From the NCBI GenBank assembly GCA_015207585.1, contig JADEWQ010000010.1:1-64000 (forward strand): a stretch of 64,000 nucleotides of DNA. Reading direction: 5' to 3'. The stretch's first letter is position 1. Each line of letters begins with the position of its first letter. Below are positions 16,134 to 25,488 of this stretch, one piece after another. The DNA is from Pleurocapsales cyanobacterium LEGE 06147 (GTDB taxonomy: Bacteria > Cyanobacteriota > Cyanobacteriia > Cyanobacteriales > Xenococcaceae). The translations under genes and the position numbers were made by a program. The notes below the pieces were generated by a model. The model was not told where the DNA came from and ran no database searches. It saw only the letters and a program-made list of their open reading frames with translations.

Positions 16134-17486
16134 TTAAACCATCGCTTTGAGCTTCTGAGCAGCTTCTTGTAACTGTTGAGTGCTAGTTTTAACTTGATGG
16201 ATACCAGCGGCAGTTTCCCTGGCTCCCAAATTGAGAGCATTCATCGCCGCTATCACCTGCTGCACGCCGATTGCCTGCTGTTTGGAAGAGAGGGAAATTT
16301 GTTGACTGTTGAGGAAAACGTTGTTGATGGCATCGGCAACGCTGATAAAGGTTTCTGCGGTTCCCCGTGCCAGTGCAATACTTTCTTCGGTTTTCTTGGT
16401 GCCTTCATCGGTCACCATCACGGTGCTGTTCATGGCTGCTTGAATTTCTGTGACCAAGCTATTAATCTTTTGGGCAGACTTTTTACTTTCATCGGCCAGT
16501 TTGCGAATTTCGCTAGCGACTACCCCAAATCCCTTGCCCTGTTCTCCCGCTCGTGCTGCTTCCACGGCGGCGTTGAGGGCGAGCATGTTGGTTTGATTGG
16601 CAATGTCGCCCACCAGTTCGGAAATCCCGGCAATTTGTCCGGTTTGTTCGCTCAGATGCATGATCTGTTCGGCGATGGCTCGAACTTGTTCTTTGAGAGT
16701 GGACATGCCTTGTACGGTTTGATGGACGACTTTGCTGCCATCTTCTGCCAGGGTTAGGGCTTGTTGGGTTCCCTGGCTGGAGGCTTCGGCTTGCTCGGCG
16801 GCTTGTCTGGTGGAGGCTCCCAGTTCGTCCATGGTGGTGGTGGTTTCGTTGACTGAGGTGGCTTGCTGGCTGATGGTGCGTTCTTGCTGTTCTATGGTTG
16901 AAGCGATTTCGCTTGAAGAAGAGGCAATATTACTAGCAGAATATTGGAGAGTTCGAGTGATTTTACGATTGACTATCCAGATACTTGCCAAAATACCGAG
17001 CACGATCGCGAAAATAATTAATTCAATCGACTTTAGAAGATCGACTTTAGCTTTAGAATAATTTTCGGCAGCAAAAACAGCATCGTTAGTAGCTTCAAAA
17101 TAAGCTTCGCTTACGCTTAAGAGTTCGTCTCTATAGCTAGGATCTTGCCTAACTTTCTCGATGCTACTTTTGAGTCCACCCCAAGCACTTTGAACTTTTT
17201 GCATTTCAGCAATAAAGTTTTTATCGGTTGCTTTAGGCAAACCTAGTTCTTTATCCCCATCAATTAAGCCATTGACCAATCCATCTAATTTCGCAATTAG
17301 CTGGTCGCTTTTTTTGCCAGCCATTTCTAGCTTGACCAGTCGCTGAGTTCCTCCCCTGACTATTCCCGCATAGTTAACCACGCGACTGTCATTACCAACA
17401 GAAGAAAGATAGACAGCAACTAAATTCACGACAGCAACGGTGGAAAATCCAATGGCAATTCCCCGTAATTGTGTGCTAATCCTCAT
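16134..17486 (-). CDS. methyl-accepting protein with PilJ-like sensor region
   Basis: A 450-residue receptor. Membrane segments lie at about 9-31 and 160-178, with a helical periplasmic domain between. The sequence [20 protein letters not shown] resembles the PilJ/NarX-type four-helix sensor. There is no HAMP domain; the signalling coiled coil (about 195-450) follows directly and has the hairpin tip [12 protein letters not shown] and [16 protein letters not shown]. It should sit in a CheA-CheW array. Positions 16294-16868 are identical to the neighbouring receptor gene, so the signalling parts have been homogenised by recent gene conversion or duplication. The sensor parts are unrelated. Confidence 0.93.
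   Translation of the reverse strand: MRISTQLRGIAIGFSTVAVVNLVAVYLSSVGNDSRVVNYAGIVRGGTQRLVKLEMAGKKSDQLIAKLDGLVNGLIDGDKELGLPKATDKNFIAEMQKVQSAWGGLKSSIEKVRQDPSYRDELLSVSEAYFEATNDAVFAAENYSKAKVDLLKSIELIIFAIVLGILASIWIVNRKITRTLQYSASNIASSSSEIASTIEQQERTISQQATSVNETTTTMDELGASTRQAAEQAEASSQGTQQALTLAEDGSKVVHQTVQGMSTLKEQVRAIAEQIMHLSEQTGQIAGISELVGDIANQTNMLALNAAVEAARAGEQGKGFGVVASEIRKLADESKKSAQKINSLVTEIQAAMNSTVMVTDEGTKKTEESIALARGTAETFISVADAINNVFLNSQQISLSSKQQAIGVQQVIAAMNALNLGARETAAGIHQVKTSTQQLQEAAQKLKAMV
16294..16868 (-). repeat. 575-bp tract identical to 17739-18313 (in MCP gene 1)
   Basis: By direct reading, this tract and the copy 1,445 bases to the right match without a mismatch, and both ends are marked by substitutions (16293/17738 and 16869/18314). 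It encodes the MCP signalling domain. It looks richer in G and C than the sensor-coding sequence on either side. Confidence 0.9.
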
Positions 17487-17578
17487 AAATTTACCTGTTT
17501 GGTGATACCTGAAATCAACTAATTAAGAGTAGTTCGGAAAGCGAAAACCAAAATTAACCTAAACTTTGCCGAGAGCTT

Positions 17579-19351
17579 CTAAACCATCGCTCGTAATTGT
17601 TGAGCAGCTTCCTGTAATTGCTGGGTACTGACTTTAACTTGATTGATACCAGTGGCAGTTTCCCTAGCTCCCAGATTGAGAGCATTCATCGCCGCTACCA
17701 CCTGCTGCACGCCGATTGCCTGCTGTTTGGAAGAGAGAGAAATTTGTTGACTGTTGAGGAAAACGTTGTTGATGGCATCGGCAACGCTGATAAAGGTTTC
17801 TGCGGTTCCCCGTGCCAGTGCAATACTTTCTTCGGTTTTCTTGGTGCCTTCATCGGTCACCATCACGGTGCTGTTCATGGCTGCTTGAATTTCTGTGACC
17901 AAGCTATTAATCTTTTGGGCAGACTTTTTACTTTCATCGGCCAGTTTGCGAATTTCGCTAGCGACTACCCCAAATCCCTTGCCCTGTTCTCCCGCTCGTG
18001 CTGCTTCCACGGCGGCGTTGAGGGCGAGCATGTTGGTTTGATTGGCAATGTCGCCCACCAGTTCGGAAATCCCGGCAATTTGTCCGGTTTGTTCGCTCAG
18101 ATGCATGATCTGTTCGGCGATGGCTCGAACTTGTTCTTTGAGAGTGGACATGCCTTGTACGGTTTGATGGACGACTTTGCTGCCATCTTCTGCCAGGGTT
18201 AGGGCTTGTTGGGTTCCCTGGCTGGAGGCTTCGGCTTGCTCGGCGGCTTGTCTGGTGGAGGCTCCCAGTTCGTCCATGGTGGTGGTGGTTTCGTTGACTG
18301 AGGTGGCTTGCTGAGTTATGCTTCTCTCTTGCTGTTCCATAGTCGTCACGATTTCCGTGACTGATGAGGCGATCGCGTTAACAACTCCTCCAATCAGCTT
18401 AATAGAGCGATCGGCTATAACAAAAGCAATGCCACTACTAGCTAAAGCTGTCACTCCAGTACTTAGTAAGATTATCCACAGCAGCTGTGTTAGGACAGCG
18501 AAGGCTTCTTTGGTATCTTTTGCTACAATAACGCTCCAGTCTAGCTCGGGCATTCCTGCCATTTGTGGTAAAGGAGCGTAAGTAACTAATTTCTTTACCC
18601 CGTCAAGCTTATCGACATCTATCTCGCTAGTTATCTTATTAGTCGATTGCATCTGGGCAAAAACGGAATAATCTGACTTGGCATCTCTTCCCACCTGATT
18701 TGCCTCTATAGCAGCAAAAAATTGACCGGAAGGATTCTCGACTAAATGCCATTCGATCCCCGTGTTATCAAACTCTTTGAGCAAGTTAGAAAAAACTTCG
18801 ATCGGCATTCTAGAACGCACTACACCGATCGTTTTGCCGGTACCAAATTCTTTAATTGGTGCAGCTAAGTGAATGACCATCTTTCCCGAAGATTTCGAGA
18901 GTTCGGGATTGCTAATTACCACTTGTCCGGTTTGAATTACTTGCTGGAAATAAACGCGGTCTTTGTGGTTAGATAAAAGAGCTCCCGAAGACTGCACCAA
19001 AAGATCCCCATTGAGATCGAAGGCAGCAATGCTGTCATAAACTTGATAAATCTTTATATAGTTGTCTAGAATTTTTTGCCTATCTTGCGTACTAACGATT
19101 TCTTTTACTTTCGGATTGGTCAGAATGGGTAGGTTAGATAATGTTTGAACATCGCCAGTACGCTCGAACATAAATCGATTAATCTTACTACTAACGTTAG
19201 CAGCAATAGCTTCTTCAGACTTAACCTCCGATTTGTAGATATTTTTGCTAGCAAAAGTGTAAACGATCGCGCCACAGCCGATAACTGGTAGAGTTCCTAG
19301 TGCAACGGCAAAAATAAGTGTTTTGGCTCTAAATGATAATTTTTGCAACAT
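17579..19351 (-). CDS. methyl-accepting protein with Cache-type sensor
   Basis: A 590-residue receptor. Membrane segments lie at about 12-30 and 287-310. The region between them is a double-Cache-like ligand domain: a long helix, then [33 protein letters not shown] and MVIHLAAPI, ending [14 protein letters not shown]. No clear HAMP is seen; the coiled-coil signalling region (about 325-590) has the same tip [12 protein letters not shown] as the next receptor. Cache domains bind small molecules such as amino acids or organic acids; the ligand here is unknown. The 575-bp identical tract (17739-18313) is shared with the downstream receptor gene. Confidence 0.93.
   Translation of the reverse strand: MLQKLSFRAKTLIFAVALGTLPVIGCGAIVYTFASKNIYKSEVKSEEAIAANVSSKINRFMFERTGDVQTLSNLPILTNPKVKEIVSTQDRQKILDNYIKIYQVYDSIAAFDLNGDLLVQSSGALLSNHKDRVYFQQVIQTGQVVISNPELSKSSGKMVIHLAAPIKEFGTGKTIGVVRSRMPIEVFSNLLKEFDNTGIEWHLVENPSGQFFAAIEANQVGRDAKSDYSVFAQMQSTNKITSEIDVDKLDGVKKLVTYAPLPQMAGMPELDWSVIVAKDTKEAFAVLTQLLWIILLSTGVTALASSGIAFVIADRSIKLIGGVVNAIASSVTEIVTTMEQQERSITQQATSVNETTTTMDELGASTRQAAEQAEASSQGTQQALTLAEDGSKVVHQTVQGMSTLKEQVRAIAEQIMHLSEQTGQIAGISELVGDIANQTNMLALNAAVEAARAGEQGKGFGVVASEIRKLADESKKSAQKINSLVTEIQAAMNSTVMVTDEGTKKTEESIALARGTAETFISVADAINNVFLNSQQISLSSKQQAIGVQQVVAAMNALNLGARETATGINQVKVSTQQLQEAAQQLRAMV
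17739..18313 (-). repeat. 575-bp tract identical to 16294-16868 (in MCP gene 2)
   Basis: This is the partner copy of the identical signalling-domain tract, in the same orientation. Recombination between the copies would delete 1,445 bases and make a chimaeric receptor with this gene's Cache sensor and the other gene's C-terminus. Confidence 0.9.
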
Positions 19352-19385
19352 AATAATTTTGTCGATAGTAATTATTCGTTAATAA

Positions 19386-20480
19386 CTAATTTTCCAGGGC
19401 AAAAATCTTAGGAAGATCGAGAAAACTTAGCATTTTATCCTGATAAGATACAGTCCCTTTTAGATATTTTTCTGGTCCTGAAGCAACTGCCAACGGCAAA
19501 TAATTAATGGCATCTGAATCCAAATACATCACATCAAATACCTCATCAACAGGCAAACCAGCTACTGTATCATCTACATCAATTACCACTGCTTTAGAAA
19601 CATTAGATGACATAGCACTAGCTAGATTTAAAGTTCTTCTAATGTCTACTAAAGTGACAATTTCACCTCTCAGATTTGTCTGACCAATAATATGCTCTGG
19701 ACAACAGGGAATAGCCGTAATATTGTTGATTTTGGTAAACTCGCGCACGAATTCTAGATCGATGCCAAAGTATTCATTGTTTAGCGCGATAACTGCTATT
19801 GGTATTTGTTCGCTCGAATCTAAAGGTTCGTTAGATAACCTCAAATTATCTGCTCGTTGTCGAAAAATTTCTTTTTCTTTGGGTGTTGCTCTAGGACAAC
19901 ATAGATCGTAAAAACTATTAATAATGTTTTGACGGTCTATACTGGGATTTTTTGTAGTTAATTCTTCCTTTATTTCATCTGTTTTTTGAGTTGTTACTGG
20001 TATTTCATCAAGCCTTTCTTCTACTTCAGCGATTAAAGCTTTTACTGTCTGGGGATAACGGATCAGATTCTCAACGTCGAGCAAAATAATTAAGTCATTG
20101 TCTATTTTGGCTACTCCATTAACAAAAGCAGAATTAAGATCTCTTACTCGTCCATAAGTTACGTCAGTTTCAATAACGCTAGAGTCAATTAGTTTAATTT
20201 CATCAACTTCGTGAACGATGACACCTACTAGCAATTCTTGAGACTCTAAAACAATTACGTTGTCATTGATATGACATTCTCTAAATGGACGTTTAAAACG
20301 CAAATCTAAATGCAAGATCGGGACAACTTTAGAGCGTAAATTGAGAAGTCCTACAATATCTTCTGGTGCTTCTTCAATTGGAGTTAGTTCCGGTAGTAAA
20401 AAAATTTCTCTAACTCGCCGAGCATCGATAGCATAGGGCAAACCATGTAAACTAAAGATCAAATATGGTTTACTTTCCAT
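19386..20480 (-). CDS. tandem CheW-domain coupling protein
   Basis: A 364-residue protein with two CheW-like domains, about 1-150 and 220-364. The first begins with the typical LIFSLHGLPYAI and has DIVGLLNLRSKVVPILHLDL; the second repeats this with AVIALNNEYFGI, HIIGQTNLRGEIVTLVDI and a C-terminal FLDLPKIF. A variable acidic linker (about 155-215) joins them. Single-domain CheW bridges CheA and receptors; a double CheW could bridge two array units or two receptor types at once. It is the second gene of the operon, 34 bases upstream of the Cache receptor gene. No signal or membrane segment, so cytoplasmic. Confidence 0.92.
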   Translation of the reverse strand: MESKPYLIFSLHGLPYAIDARRVREIFLLPELTPIEEAPEDIVGLLNLRSKVVPILHLDLRFKRPFRECHINDNVIVLESQELLVGVIVHEVDEIKLIDSSVIETDVTYGRVRDLNSAFVNGVAKIDNDLIILLDVENLIRYPQTVKALIAEVEERLDEIPVTTQKTDEIKEELTTKNPSIDRQNIINSFYDLCCPRATPKEKEIFRQRADNLRLSNEPLDSSEQIPIAVIALNNEYFGIDLEFVREFTKINNITAIPCCPEHIIGQTNLRGEIVTLVDIRRTLNLASAMSSNVSKAVVIDVDDTVAGLPVDEVFDVMYLDSDAINYLPLAVASGPEKYLKGTVSYQDKMLSFLDLPKIFALEN

Positions 20481-20554
20481 AACTAAATAATTACTTTAAT
20501 TTTCCTTAATAAAGCTAATTTAAATATCAGTATTCCCAACCCTGAAATTTTTAT

Positions 20555-21730
20555 TTAAGTATTTCCAGATAAGACATATTTATTTACAATTTCCAACAAT
20601 TGTTCTGGCTCGAATGGTTTAGTCAAATACTTAGTTGTACCGGCAATGTGACCTTTCATTTTGTCAATCAACCCATCTCTAGCGGTCAGCATAATAATAG
20701 GTAGATCGCGAAATTTAGAAATACTTCTGATAGTGCGACAAATTTCCAACCCATCCACATCTGGCATGGTTAGATCGAGCAAAAGCAATTTAATTGGTTT
20801 TTGGTTGAGCAAGTTAAGAGCATCCATCGCTTTATCTGTTAGGATGACGTTGTAGCGATCGCTTAATGCCCGCTTGATTGCTGTTTGTACGATAGGACTG
20901 TCATCAACAGAAAGAATCATCGGTAATTCTTCCTCTGGCTTAGATGTAGCGATCGCTGCAGCCGCAGATTCAGTAGCAGTCGATATCGTTCTGTCGTTAC
21001 TGCTATGGAATGATATCCAGCCTAGTTGCGCCCAATTAAAATAAGATTGACCCACTCGTAGGGGATCGCGATCCATTTGTTCGGCAATATCTAATAGCGA
21101 TCGCTTGCCATCAACCCATCGTTTTAAGTGCTGACGTACTTTTAAGTCTGTAATTTTAGCTAACGTCCCTTCAGGAAGATGTGGAACTATTTCCATAGAA
21201 GGAATAAGCGGTGACAAATTAGTCCATTCTTGCTGGCGCTTGACTAAGTCTGACTTTAATTGAGTCCAATCTAAACCATGACAATCTTCGCCATAGCACA
21301 AGTCAAATTCAACTCCTGATTCCCAGCGTGCCTGTCCTGAATAAGGAATAAATTGTTCTAAAAGGCAAATAACTTTAGCTTGAATAAAACTTTCAATAGT
21401 TTTCCATTCAAAAAGTTTAAGTCTCACCAACAATTCTGCCATTTCCCGAACCGAGGTAGGATTATTTAACCTTTTGCTTGTTGCTTCGATGGCAGCATTA
21501 ATCCACCCAGGCTGAAATTTTTGCCCTAACATGTCGGCAAATTCTTTATTACTGAGAACTTTTAGACCACCATAGACAATCTCGCCACTGCGCCAAATTA
21601 AAACACAAGACCTCTGGTGCGAGCGAGAGGCGATCCTGATAGTTAGATGCAAAACACCACTAAATTTATCTTTTTGAAGTGATTCCAATAAGGAATTAAG
21701 TTGACCGGAGTCGTATTGACTAGATTGCAT
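20555..21730 (-). CDS. PatA-like response regulator (DUF4388/PATAN region plus receiver)
   Basis: A 391-residue protein. The N-terminal part (about 5-120) has FSGVLHLTIR and VLIWRSGEIVYGG, which fits the DUF4388/PATAN fold, followed by a helical region to about 255. The C-terminal receiver (about 270-391) has LSVDDSP, acceptor Asp in LLLLDLTMPDVDG, Thr in IMLTARDG and Lys in YLTKPF. This order is typical of cyanobacterial PatA/PixG/TaxP1 regulators, which link CheA signalling to type IV pilus motility or to cell patterning. It is the first gene of the eight-gene taxis operon and is probably the output regulator. The gene upstream belongs to another function. Confidence 0.92.
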   Translation of the reverse strand: MQSSQYDSGQLNSLLESLQKDKFSGVLHLTIRIASRSHQRSCVLIWRSGEIVYGGLKVLSNKEFADMLGQKFQPGWINAAIEATSKRLNNPTSVREMAELLVRLKLFEWKTIESFIQAKVICLLEQFIPYSGQARWESGVEFDLCYGEDCHGLDWTQLKSDLVKRQQEWTNLSPLIPSMEIVPHLPEGTLAKITDLKVRQHLKRWVDGKRSLLDIAEQMDRDPLRVGQSYFNWAQLGWISFHSSNDRTISTATESAAAAIATSKPEEELPMILSVDDSPIVQTAIKRALSDRYNVILTDKAMDALNLLNQKPIKLLLLDLTMPDVDGLEICRTIRSISKFRDLPIIMLTARDGLIDKMKGHIAGTTKYLTKPFEPEQLLEIVNKYVLSGNT

Positions 21731-21898
21731 AATTGTCTTTCTAGAAACTTAAAACTAGAAACTATAAAGATGCAATCATATAGTGCCCAAAAATTAGTAA
21801 TAAATAACGGTAAAAATAAGTTTTTATTAAGTAAAATATTAATTCCGTATTTTTGCTACCTTGCTACCTTAGTTACTACGTAAAAAAATATTTACTAA

Positions 21899-22195
21899 CT
21901 ATTCTTTTTTTTCTATACTTGGAAGCCAAACCAAACGCAATGCCATACAAGCAAAGCCAACTGCAGCTAAAGATTTTAAAAGTTTTTCCGGTAAAATCTG
22001 CGCTACTCCTCCTCCAGCAATTACACCAATCAAGCTAGTCAAAATTAAGGCTGCGGTTGCCCCCAAAAATACTGCACGAGGAAATTTAGAACTACCCCCC
22101 AAAGCGATCGCTGCTAACTGACTCTTGTCACCAATTTCTGCCAAAAATACTGTAATAAAGCTCAGTCCTAAAAGTTGCCAATCCATATTTGCCAT
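21899..22195 (-). CDS. UPF0016/GDT1-family half transporter, second subunit
   Basis: A 98-residue protein with three membrane segments and one copy of the family signature E-I-G-D-K-S-Q (about 21-27). UPF0016 (TMEM165/GDT1) proteins carry two such motifs in one six-segment chain and export Mn2+ or exchange Ca2+ for H+. Here the two halves are separate adjacent genes, 25 bases apart, which presumably assemble as a heterodimer. Split pairs of this sort are known in cyanobacteria as hemi manganese exchangers. They would protect the cytoplasm from excess manganese or supply Mn to photosystem II. No Mn riboswitch pattern was recognised upstream. Confidence 0.88.
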   Translation of the reverse strand: MANMDWQLLGLSFITVFLAEIGDKSQLAAIALGGSSKFPRAVFLGATAALILTSLIGVIAGGGVAQILPEKLLKSLAAVGFACMALRLVWLPSIEKKE

Positions 22196-22220
22196 TAAAA
22201 ATTAAACTCGCAAGAAAAAA

Positions 22221-22622
22221 TTAGCTAATTACGTCACCAATCAACCAACCAGTAATTATTAACAAAAGTATAGCTACGCTTAAATCTAGAGTTTTTGGAG
22301 ATAATTTTTTGGACAGCCAATAACCAATTAAAACTCCTAATAAACTAGTAAAAATTAAAGCGATCGCTGCTCCGGCAAACACTATCCAAGGAGATTGCGA
22401 TTCGGCACTCATTAGCAGAGTTACTAGTTGTGTTTTATCTCCCATCTCCGCCAAAAAAATAGTAATAAAAGTAGAACTAAAAACCGTCCAAAAACCCAAC
22501 TTTGGCTGCTTTACTAAGTTATGCTGGATCTCCTCCCTCAGAGAGGCTACATCTGGTCTAGATAGCTCAATGTCTTTATCTTTATCTTGCTCAGTCAACT
22601 TTTTTTCTAGAGTATCCATCAA
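22221..22622 (-). CDS. UPF0016/GDT1-family half transporter, first subunit
   Basis: A 133-residue protein. The first 40 residues are charged and cytoplasmic (MMDTLEKKLTEQDKDKD onwards), followed by three membrane segments with the signature E-M-G-D-K-T-Q (about 60-66). It pairs with the next gene, which carries the other copy of the motif; neither alone is a complete transporter. Topology should place the two signature helices side by side to form the cation path. Start ATG 22622 has TGAGG upstream at reasonable spacing; a second Met follows directly. Substrate is likely Mn2+ by family, not shown by the sequence itself. Confidence 0.88.
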   Translation of the reverse strand: MMDTLEKKLTEQDKDKDIELSRPDVASLREEIQHNLVKQPKLGFWTVFSSTFITIFLAEMGDKTQLVTLLMSAESQSPWIVFAGAAIALIFTSLLGVLIGYWLSKKLSPKTLDLSVAILLLIITGWLIGDVIS

Positions 22623-22740
22623 AATTAAAACCTCAGTTCAGGCGTGCCTTAAAATACTGCTTTTATCGTTACATTTTTTTACTTTCTGCTATTGTCGCAA
22701 AATTACACCTTGAACTCCAACAAATAATCAACAGTGAGTA

Positions 22741-22786
22741 GGGGCACTTCGCGCCCTCTTTGCACTGCTAAAGGCAGCAGTGCCCG
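22741..22786. repeat. nested palindromic repeat
   Basis: Outer arms GGGGCACT and AGTGCCC enclose smaller inverted repeats (GCACTGCT/AGCAGTGC). It lies in the 200-base spacer between the half-transporter genes and the YkgJ gene; heptamer repeats (AACTGAT, GCTCACT) follow at 22815-22850. Confidence 0.5.
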
Positions 22787-22825
22787 TACCCGTAGCAGGA
22801 GTAAATCATCATAACTGATAACTGC

Positions 22826-23215
22826 TCACTGCTCACTGATAACTGATTCATAATGCTGCATCTCCTTGCTTTCTTCTCCATATACTCCTGCAATCTGTTG
22901 ACGACAGCAATCAATGGCAAAAGCATCGAACTTCTCTGCACTTACACCATACATTTGCTTAAAAATATCTGGTCGTACGCGACAAAAGCGAGGACGTTGT
23001 TCGTAAATTTGGCATTTTCTGCTGCTGCGATCGAAGTGAATACACCATCCCCCTTCCCCAACCATGCTGAGATAGAGTTTTAAATCTTTGGGGGATAGAT
23101 ATTTGTCTAAATCGGGTCTTTCTTGGGGATCGAGATGACAGCAAGCTCCACAGTTGTTCGCACAACGCCAAGTTAAATTATCGACAGTTGGTTTTTTTTG
23201 ATTTCGATTTTTCAA
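22826..23215 (-). CDS. YkgJ-family cysteine-cluster protein
   Basis: A 129-residue protein with the YkgJ zinc/iron-cluster pattern: WRCANNCGACCH (about 17-28), a middle Cys in GGWCIHFD, then CQIYEQRPRFCRVRPDIF and a late DCCR. The cysteines are likely metal ligands (Fe-S or Zn). Family members are widespread in cyanobacteria and of unknown role; some are linked to protein modification. Length and cysteine order are normal. It is transcribed away from psb30, from a spacer of about 318 bases that must hold promoters for both. Confidence 0.88.
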   Translation of the reverse strand: MKNRNQKKPTVDNLTWRCANNCGACCHLDPQERPDLDKYLSPKDLKLYLSMVGEGGWCIHFDRSSRKCQIYEQRPRFCRVRPDIFKQMYGVSAEKFDAFAIDCCRQQIAGVYGEESKEMQHYESVISEQ

Positions 23216-23533
23216 AAGCTAACCCAGTACATCACGGTGAAAATAAAGCTACCATTACAGAGCGACGAAAAGTTTATTTTATAAGCTTTTTTTATTAGCT
23301 TGCAAGCGTTGTACTTCCGCGCATCGGTACTAGTCTCCTCGTGGGTAATTAATTAAGGAATACTGTATCGTCGATCGCTTTTAATGATATTACGAAGCTT
23401 TACTGATTACAATAAAACTTTACATATTTTTGTTGCTTTACTGAGAAATAGCTGATAATTCCCAGGTATTATAGACATTGGCAGATAGCATTCAACATTT
23501 ATAAATCGGTTTGGCTAACTTTGAGGAGCAAAG

Positions 23534-23686
23534 ATGGATATTATAATGAGTCTTTTCGATCCTATAACGAATTTTTTCGGCAGCATTAACTTTAACGTCA
23601 TTTTTCAATTACTATTTGTAGCGTTAATTATGCTTTCCGGTCCGGCGGTTATTTTTCTTTTGGCAGCCCGTGGCGGCGATTTATAA
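23534..23686 (+). CDS. psb30: photosystem II protein Psb30 (Ycf12)
   Basis: A 50-residue frame, short enough to be missed by a length cut-off. It starts at ATG 23534 with GAGGAG seven bases upstream. One membrane segment (about 23-45) and the ending [16 protein letters not shown] match the Psb30/Ycf12 signature. Psb30 is a single-span subunit at the edge of the photosystem II core, near cytochrome b559 and PsbJ, and stabilises the complex. The N-terminus is about ten residues longer than usual; a second ATG at codon 5 is possible. A strong terminator follows. Confidence 0.93.
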   Translation: MDIIMSLFDPITNFFGSINFNVIFQLLFVALIMLSGPAVIFLLAARGGDL

Positions 23687-23719
23687 CCATATTTTGTACT
23701 TTTGTACTTCTATTAAAGC

Positions 23720-23753
23720 TATCCTTCTCTAATTAGAGAAGGATATTTTTTTT
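23720..23753 (+). terminator. Rho-independent terminator of psb30
   Basis: ATCCTTCTCT-AATT-AGAGAAGGAT is a perfect 10-bp stem with a four-base loop, followed by a run of T. It lies 34 bases after the psb30 stop and separates it from the HAD gene. Confidence 0.92.
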
Positions 23754-23815
23754 GTCGGGCACTGCTTGCCAAGCAAATCTCCTACTCATTAGCCTTTTTT
23801 TTCTCTCTTGGAATA

Positions 23816-24472
23816 ATGCAATATTTAGCTCTAGCGAGTGATTACGACGGTACTCTGGCGACAGATGGAGAAGTGGACGAAGCCACCTTAAATGCTCTTA
23901 TTCGTCTGCGGCAGTCGGGAAAAAAACTAATTCTCGTTACTGGCAGAAGAATTAGTAGTTTAGTAGAGATATTTAAGCCTATCGATATATTCGATCGTGT
24001 AGTTGCTGAAAACGGAGCTTTACTTTACTATCCAAAGTCACAACAATCTCAGTTGTTGTGCGAACCACCATCGGTTGAATTCGTAGATACTCTGAAAAAT
24101 AGAGGAGTAGAACCACTTTCTATGGGAGAAGCGATCGTTGCTACCTGGGAACCTCATGAAGCGACAGTCAGAAAAACCATTGGGGAGATGAACTTGCCTC
24201 TACAAATCATTGCCAATAAACGAGCCATTATGGTGTTGCCTGTAGGCATCAATAAAGCTAGCGGAGTCAAAGTAGCTATGAAAGAGCTTAATTTACCCTC
24301 AGAGCGAGTAGTAGGAGTAGGAGATGCGGAAAATGACCTCGATTTATTGCATTGTTGCGGTTTAGGTGTAGCTGTAGGTAATGCCTTACCGGAAGTCAAA
24401 GCCAAAGCAGATTGGGTAACAAAAGGAGCAAGAGGCTTGGGGGTGCAAGAAGCGATCGAACGGTTATTTTAA
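23816..24472 (+). CDS. HAD-family hydrolase (Cof/sucrose-phosphatase-like subclass IIB)
   Basis: A 218-residue protein with HAD motifs: SDYDGTL (nucleophile Asp about residue 9), VTGRR (motif II about 42), a lysine in the GINKASGVK region (about 143-151) and GDAENDLDLL (motif IV about 166). Its layout is that of the Cof-type HAD IIB group, often sugar-phosphate or phosphoglycolate phosphatases. ATG 23816 begins immediately before the first motif. The cap sequence does not let me name a substrate. It converges with the pentapeptide gene; only 25 bases separate the stops, with no clear terminator there. Confidence 0.9.
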   Translation: MQYLALASDYDGTLATDGEVDEATLNALIRLRQSGKKLILVTGRRISSLVEIFKPIDIFDRVVAENGALLYYPKSQQSQLLCEPPSVEFVDTLKNRGVEPLSMGEAIVATWEPHEATVRKTIGEMNLPLQIIANKRAIMVLPVGINKASGVKVAMKELNLPSERVVGVGDAENDLDLLHCCGLGVAVGNALPEVKAKADWVTKGARGLGVQEAIERLF

Positions 24473-24497
24473 ATGCGATCGCTTAACCATGCCCCAA

Positions 24498-25394
24498 TTA
24501 ACAATGTTTCGTTCCATCGGGCATAATGGTGCCCTGCAGCATTGCCTTATCAAAAATCGCTTCTCGAACTATAGCCCCTTTTAAATTTGCTCCTCGCAAA
24601 TCGGCATGACGAAGATTTGCCCCTCTAAGATTAGCTCTTAATAATTTTGCTCCCTTCAAATCGGCATGACGAAGATTTGCCCCTCTTAAATTTGCTTCAG
24701 CAAGATTAGCTTCTCTGAGATTGGCATAATTGAGATTTGCCCAACGAAGATCGCTATGAGCAAGTTTTGCTTGACTGAGATCGGCTGCAAAAAAGTAAGT
24801 TTTGCTCAGATAAGCTTTGGTTAAATTAGCTTGTTGAAGATTCGTTTGATAAAAAAAAGCTCCTAGCAACTCTGCTTCATAAAAGTTGGCACGAGCGAGA
24901 TCGGCTTGGCTAAGATTAGCTTCTATTAGGTCAGCTTCACTTAAATTAGTGCGATTTAGCCTAGCTTGGCTCAAATTGGCTTGATTTAGATTGGCTTTTC
25001 TCATAGAAGCAGCAATCAAATTAGCTCGACAAAAATTGGTATGGCGACAGTAAGCTTCTCTTAGATCGGCTCCGATTCCATAAGCCTGACTGAGATCGGC
25101 ATCGGTTAAATAGGCTCGATTTAAGCTAACATTACTCAAATTGGCTTTATGCAGATTGGCATCGATCAATTCCGCTTCTTGAAGATTGGCACCGCTCAGA
25201 TCGGCTGACATCAAATCCGTTTGGCAGAGATTGGCGCGGTAAAGATTAACCTTCACTAAATACGCTCCAGCCAAGCTAATTCCGCTTAAATTAGCCTCTG
25301 CCAAGTCTGGTTCGACTTGACGATGGCGATCGCGCCAGTCACTCCAGATTTGAAAACCCTGCTTCAGTCTGATTAAATGTTCTACATTTGCCAT
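24498..25394 (-). CDS. pentapeptide-repeat protein
   Basis: A 298-residue protein made of A(D/N)LXX repeats from about residue 30 to 285 (around 50 units), such as ANLSGI, ADLSGA and ANLRHA, after a short N-terminal helix. Such repeats fold into a right-handed quadrilateral beta helix. Many exist in cyanobacteria; a few bind gyrase or regulate transport, most have no known role. There is no signal peptide or membrane segment, so this one is cytoplasmic. The C-terminal repeats near 24590-24690 are nearly identical at DNA level, consistent with recent unit duplication. The gene following it is ccmP on the same strand upstream. Confidence 0.9.
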   Translation of the reverse strand: MANVEHLIRLKQGFQIWSDWRDRHRQVEPDLAEANLSGISLAGAYLVKVNLYRANLCQTDLMSADLSGANLQEAELIDANLHKANLSNVSLNRAYLTDADLSQAYGIGADLREAYCRHTNFCRANLIAASMRKANLNQANLSQARLNRTNLSEADLIEANLSQADLARANFYEAELLGAFFYQTNLQQANLTKAYLSKTYFFAADLSQAKLAHSDLRWANLNYANLREANLAEANLRGANLRHADLKGAKLLRANLRGANLRHADLRGANLKGAIVREAIFDKAMLQGTIMPDGTKHC

Positions 25395-25488
25395 CGAGCT
25401 GTCCCTGTATCCCCGTATCCCCTTCCCTTGTTTCCTTATCCTATCTCAACCTAATCATTGCAAAATTGACAGGCTGCTATTAACTCCC

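Noticed and set aside
16176-18202. Two long plus-strand open frames of about 193 codons opposite the MCP genes, nearly identical to each other
   Set aside because: They lie wholly antisense to the conserved MCP signalling domain and match each other only because the MCP tract is duplicated. No start signal or family match.
22623-22825. Manganese (yybP-ykoY) riboswitch upstream of the split UPF0016 genes
   Set aside because: The conserved paired loops of that riboswitch could not be recognised on the minus strand; only repeats were seen.
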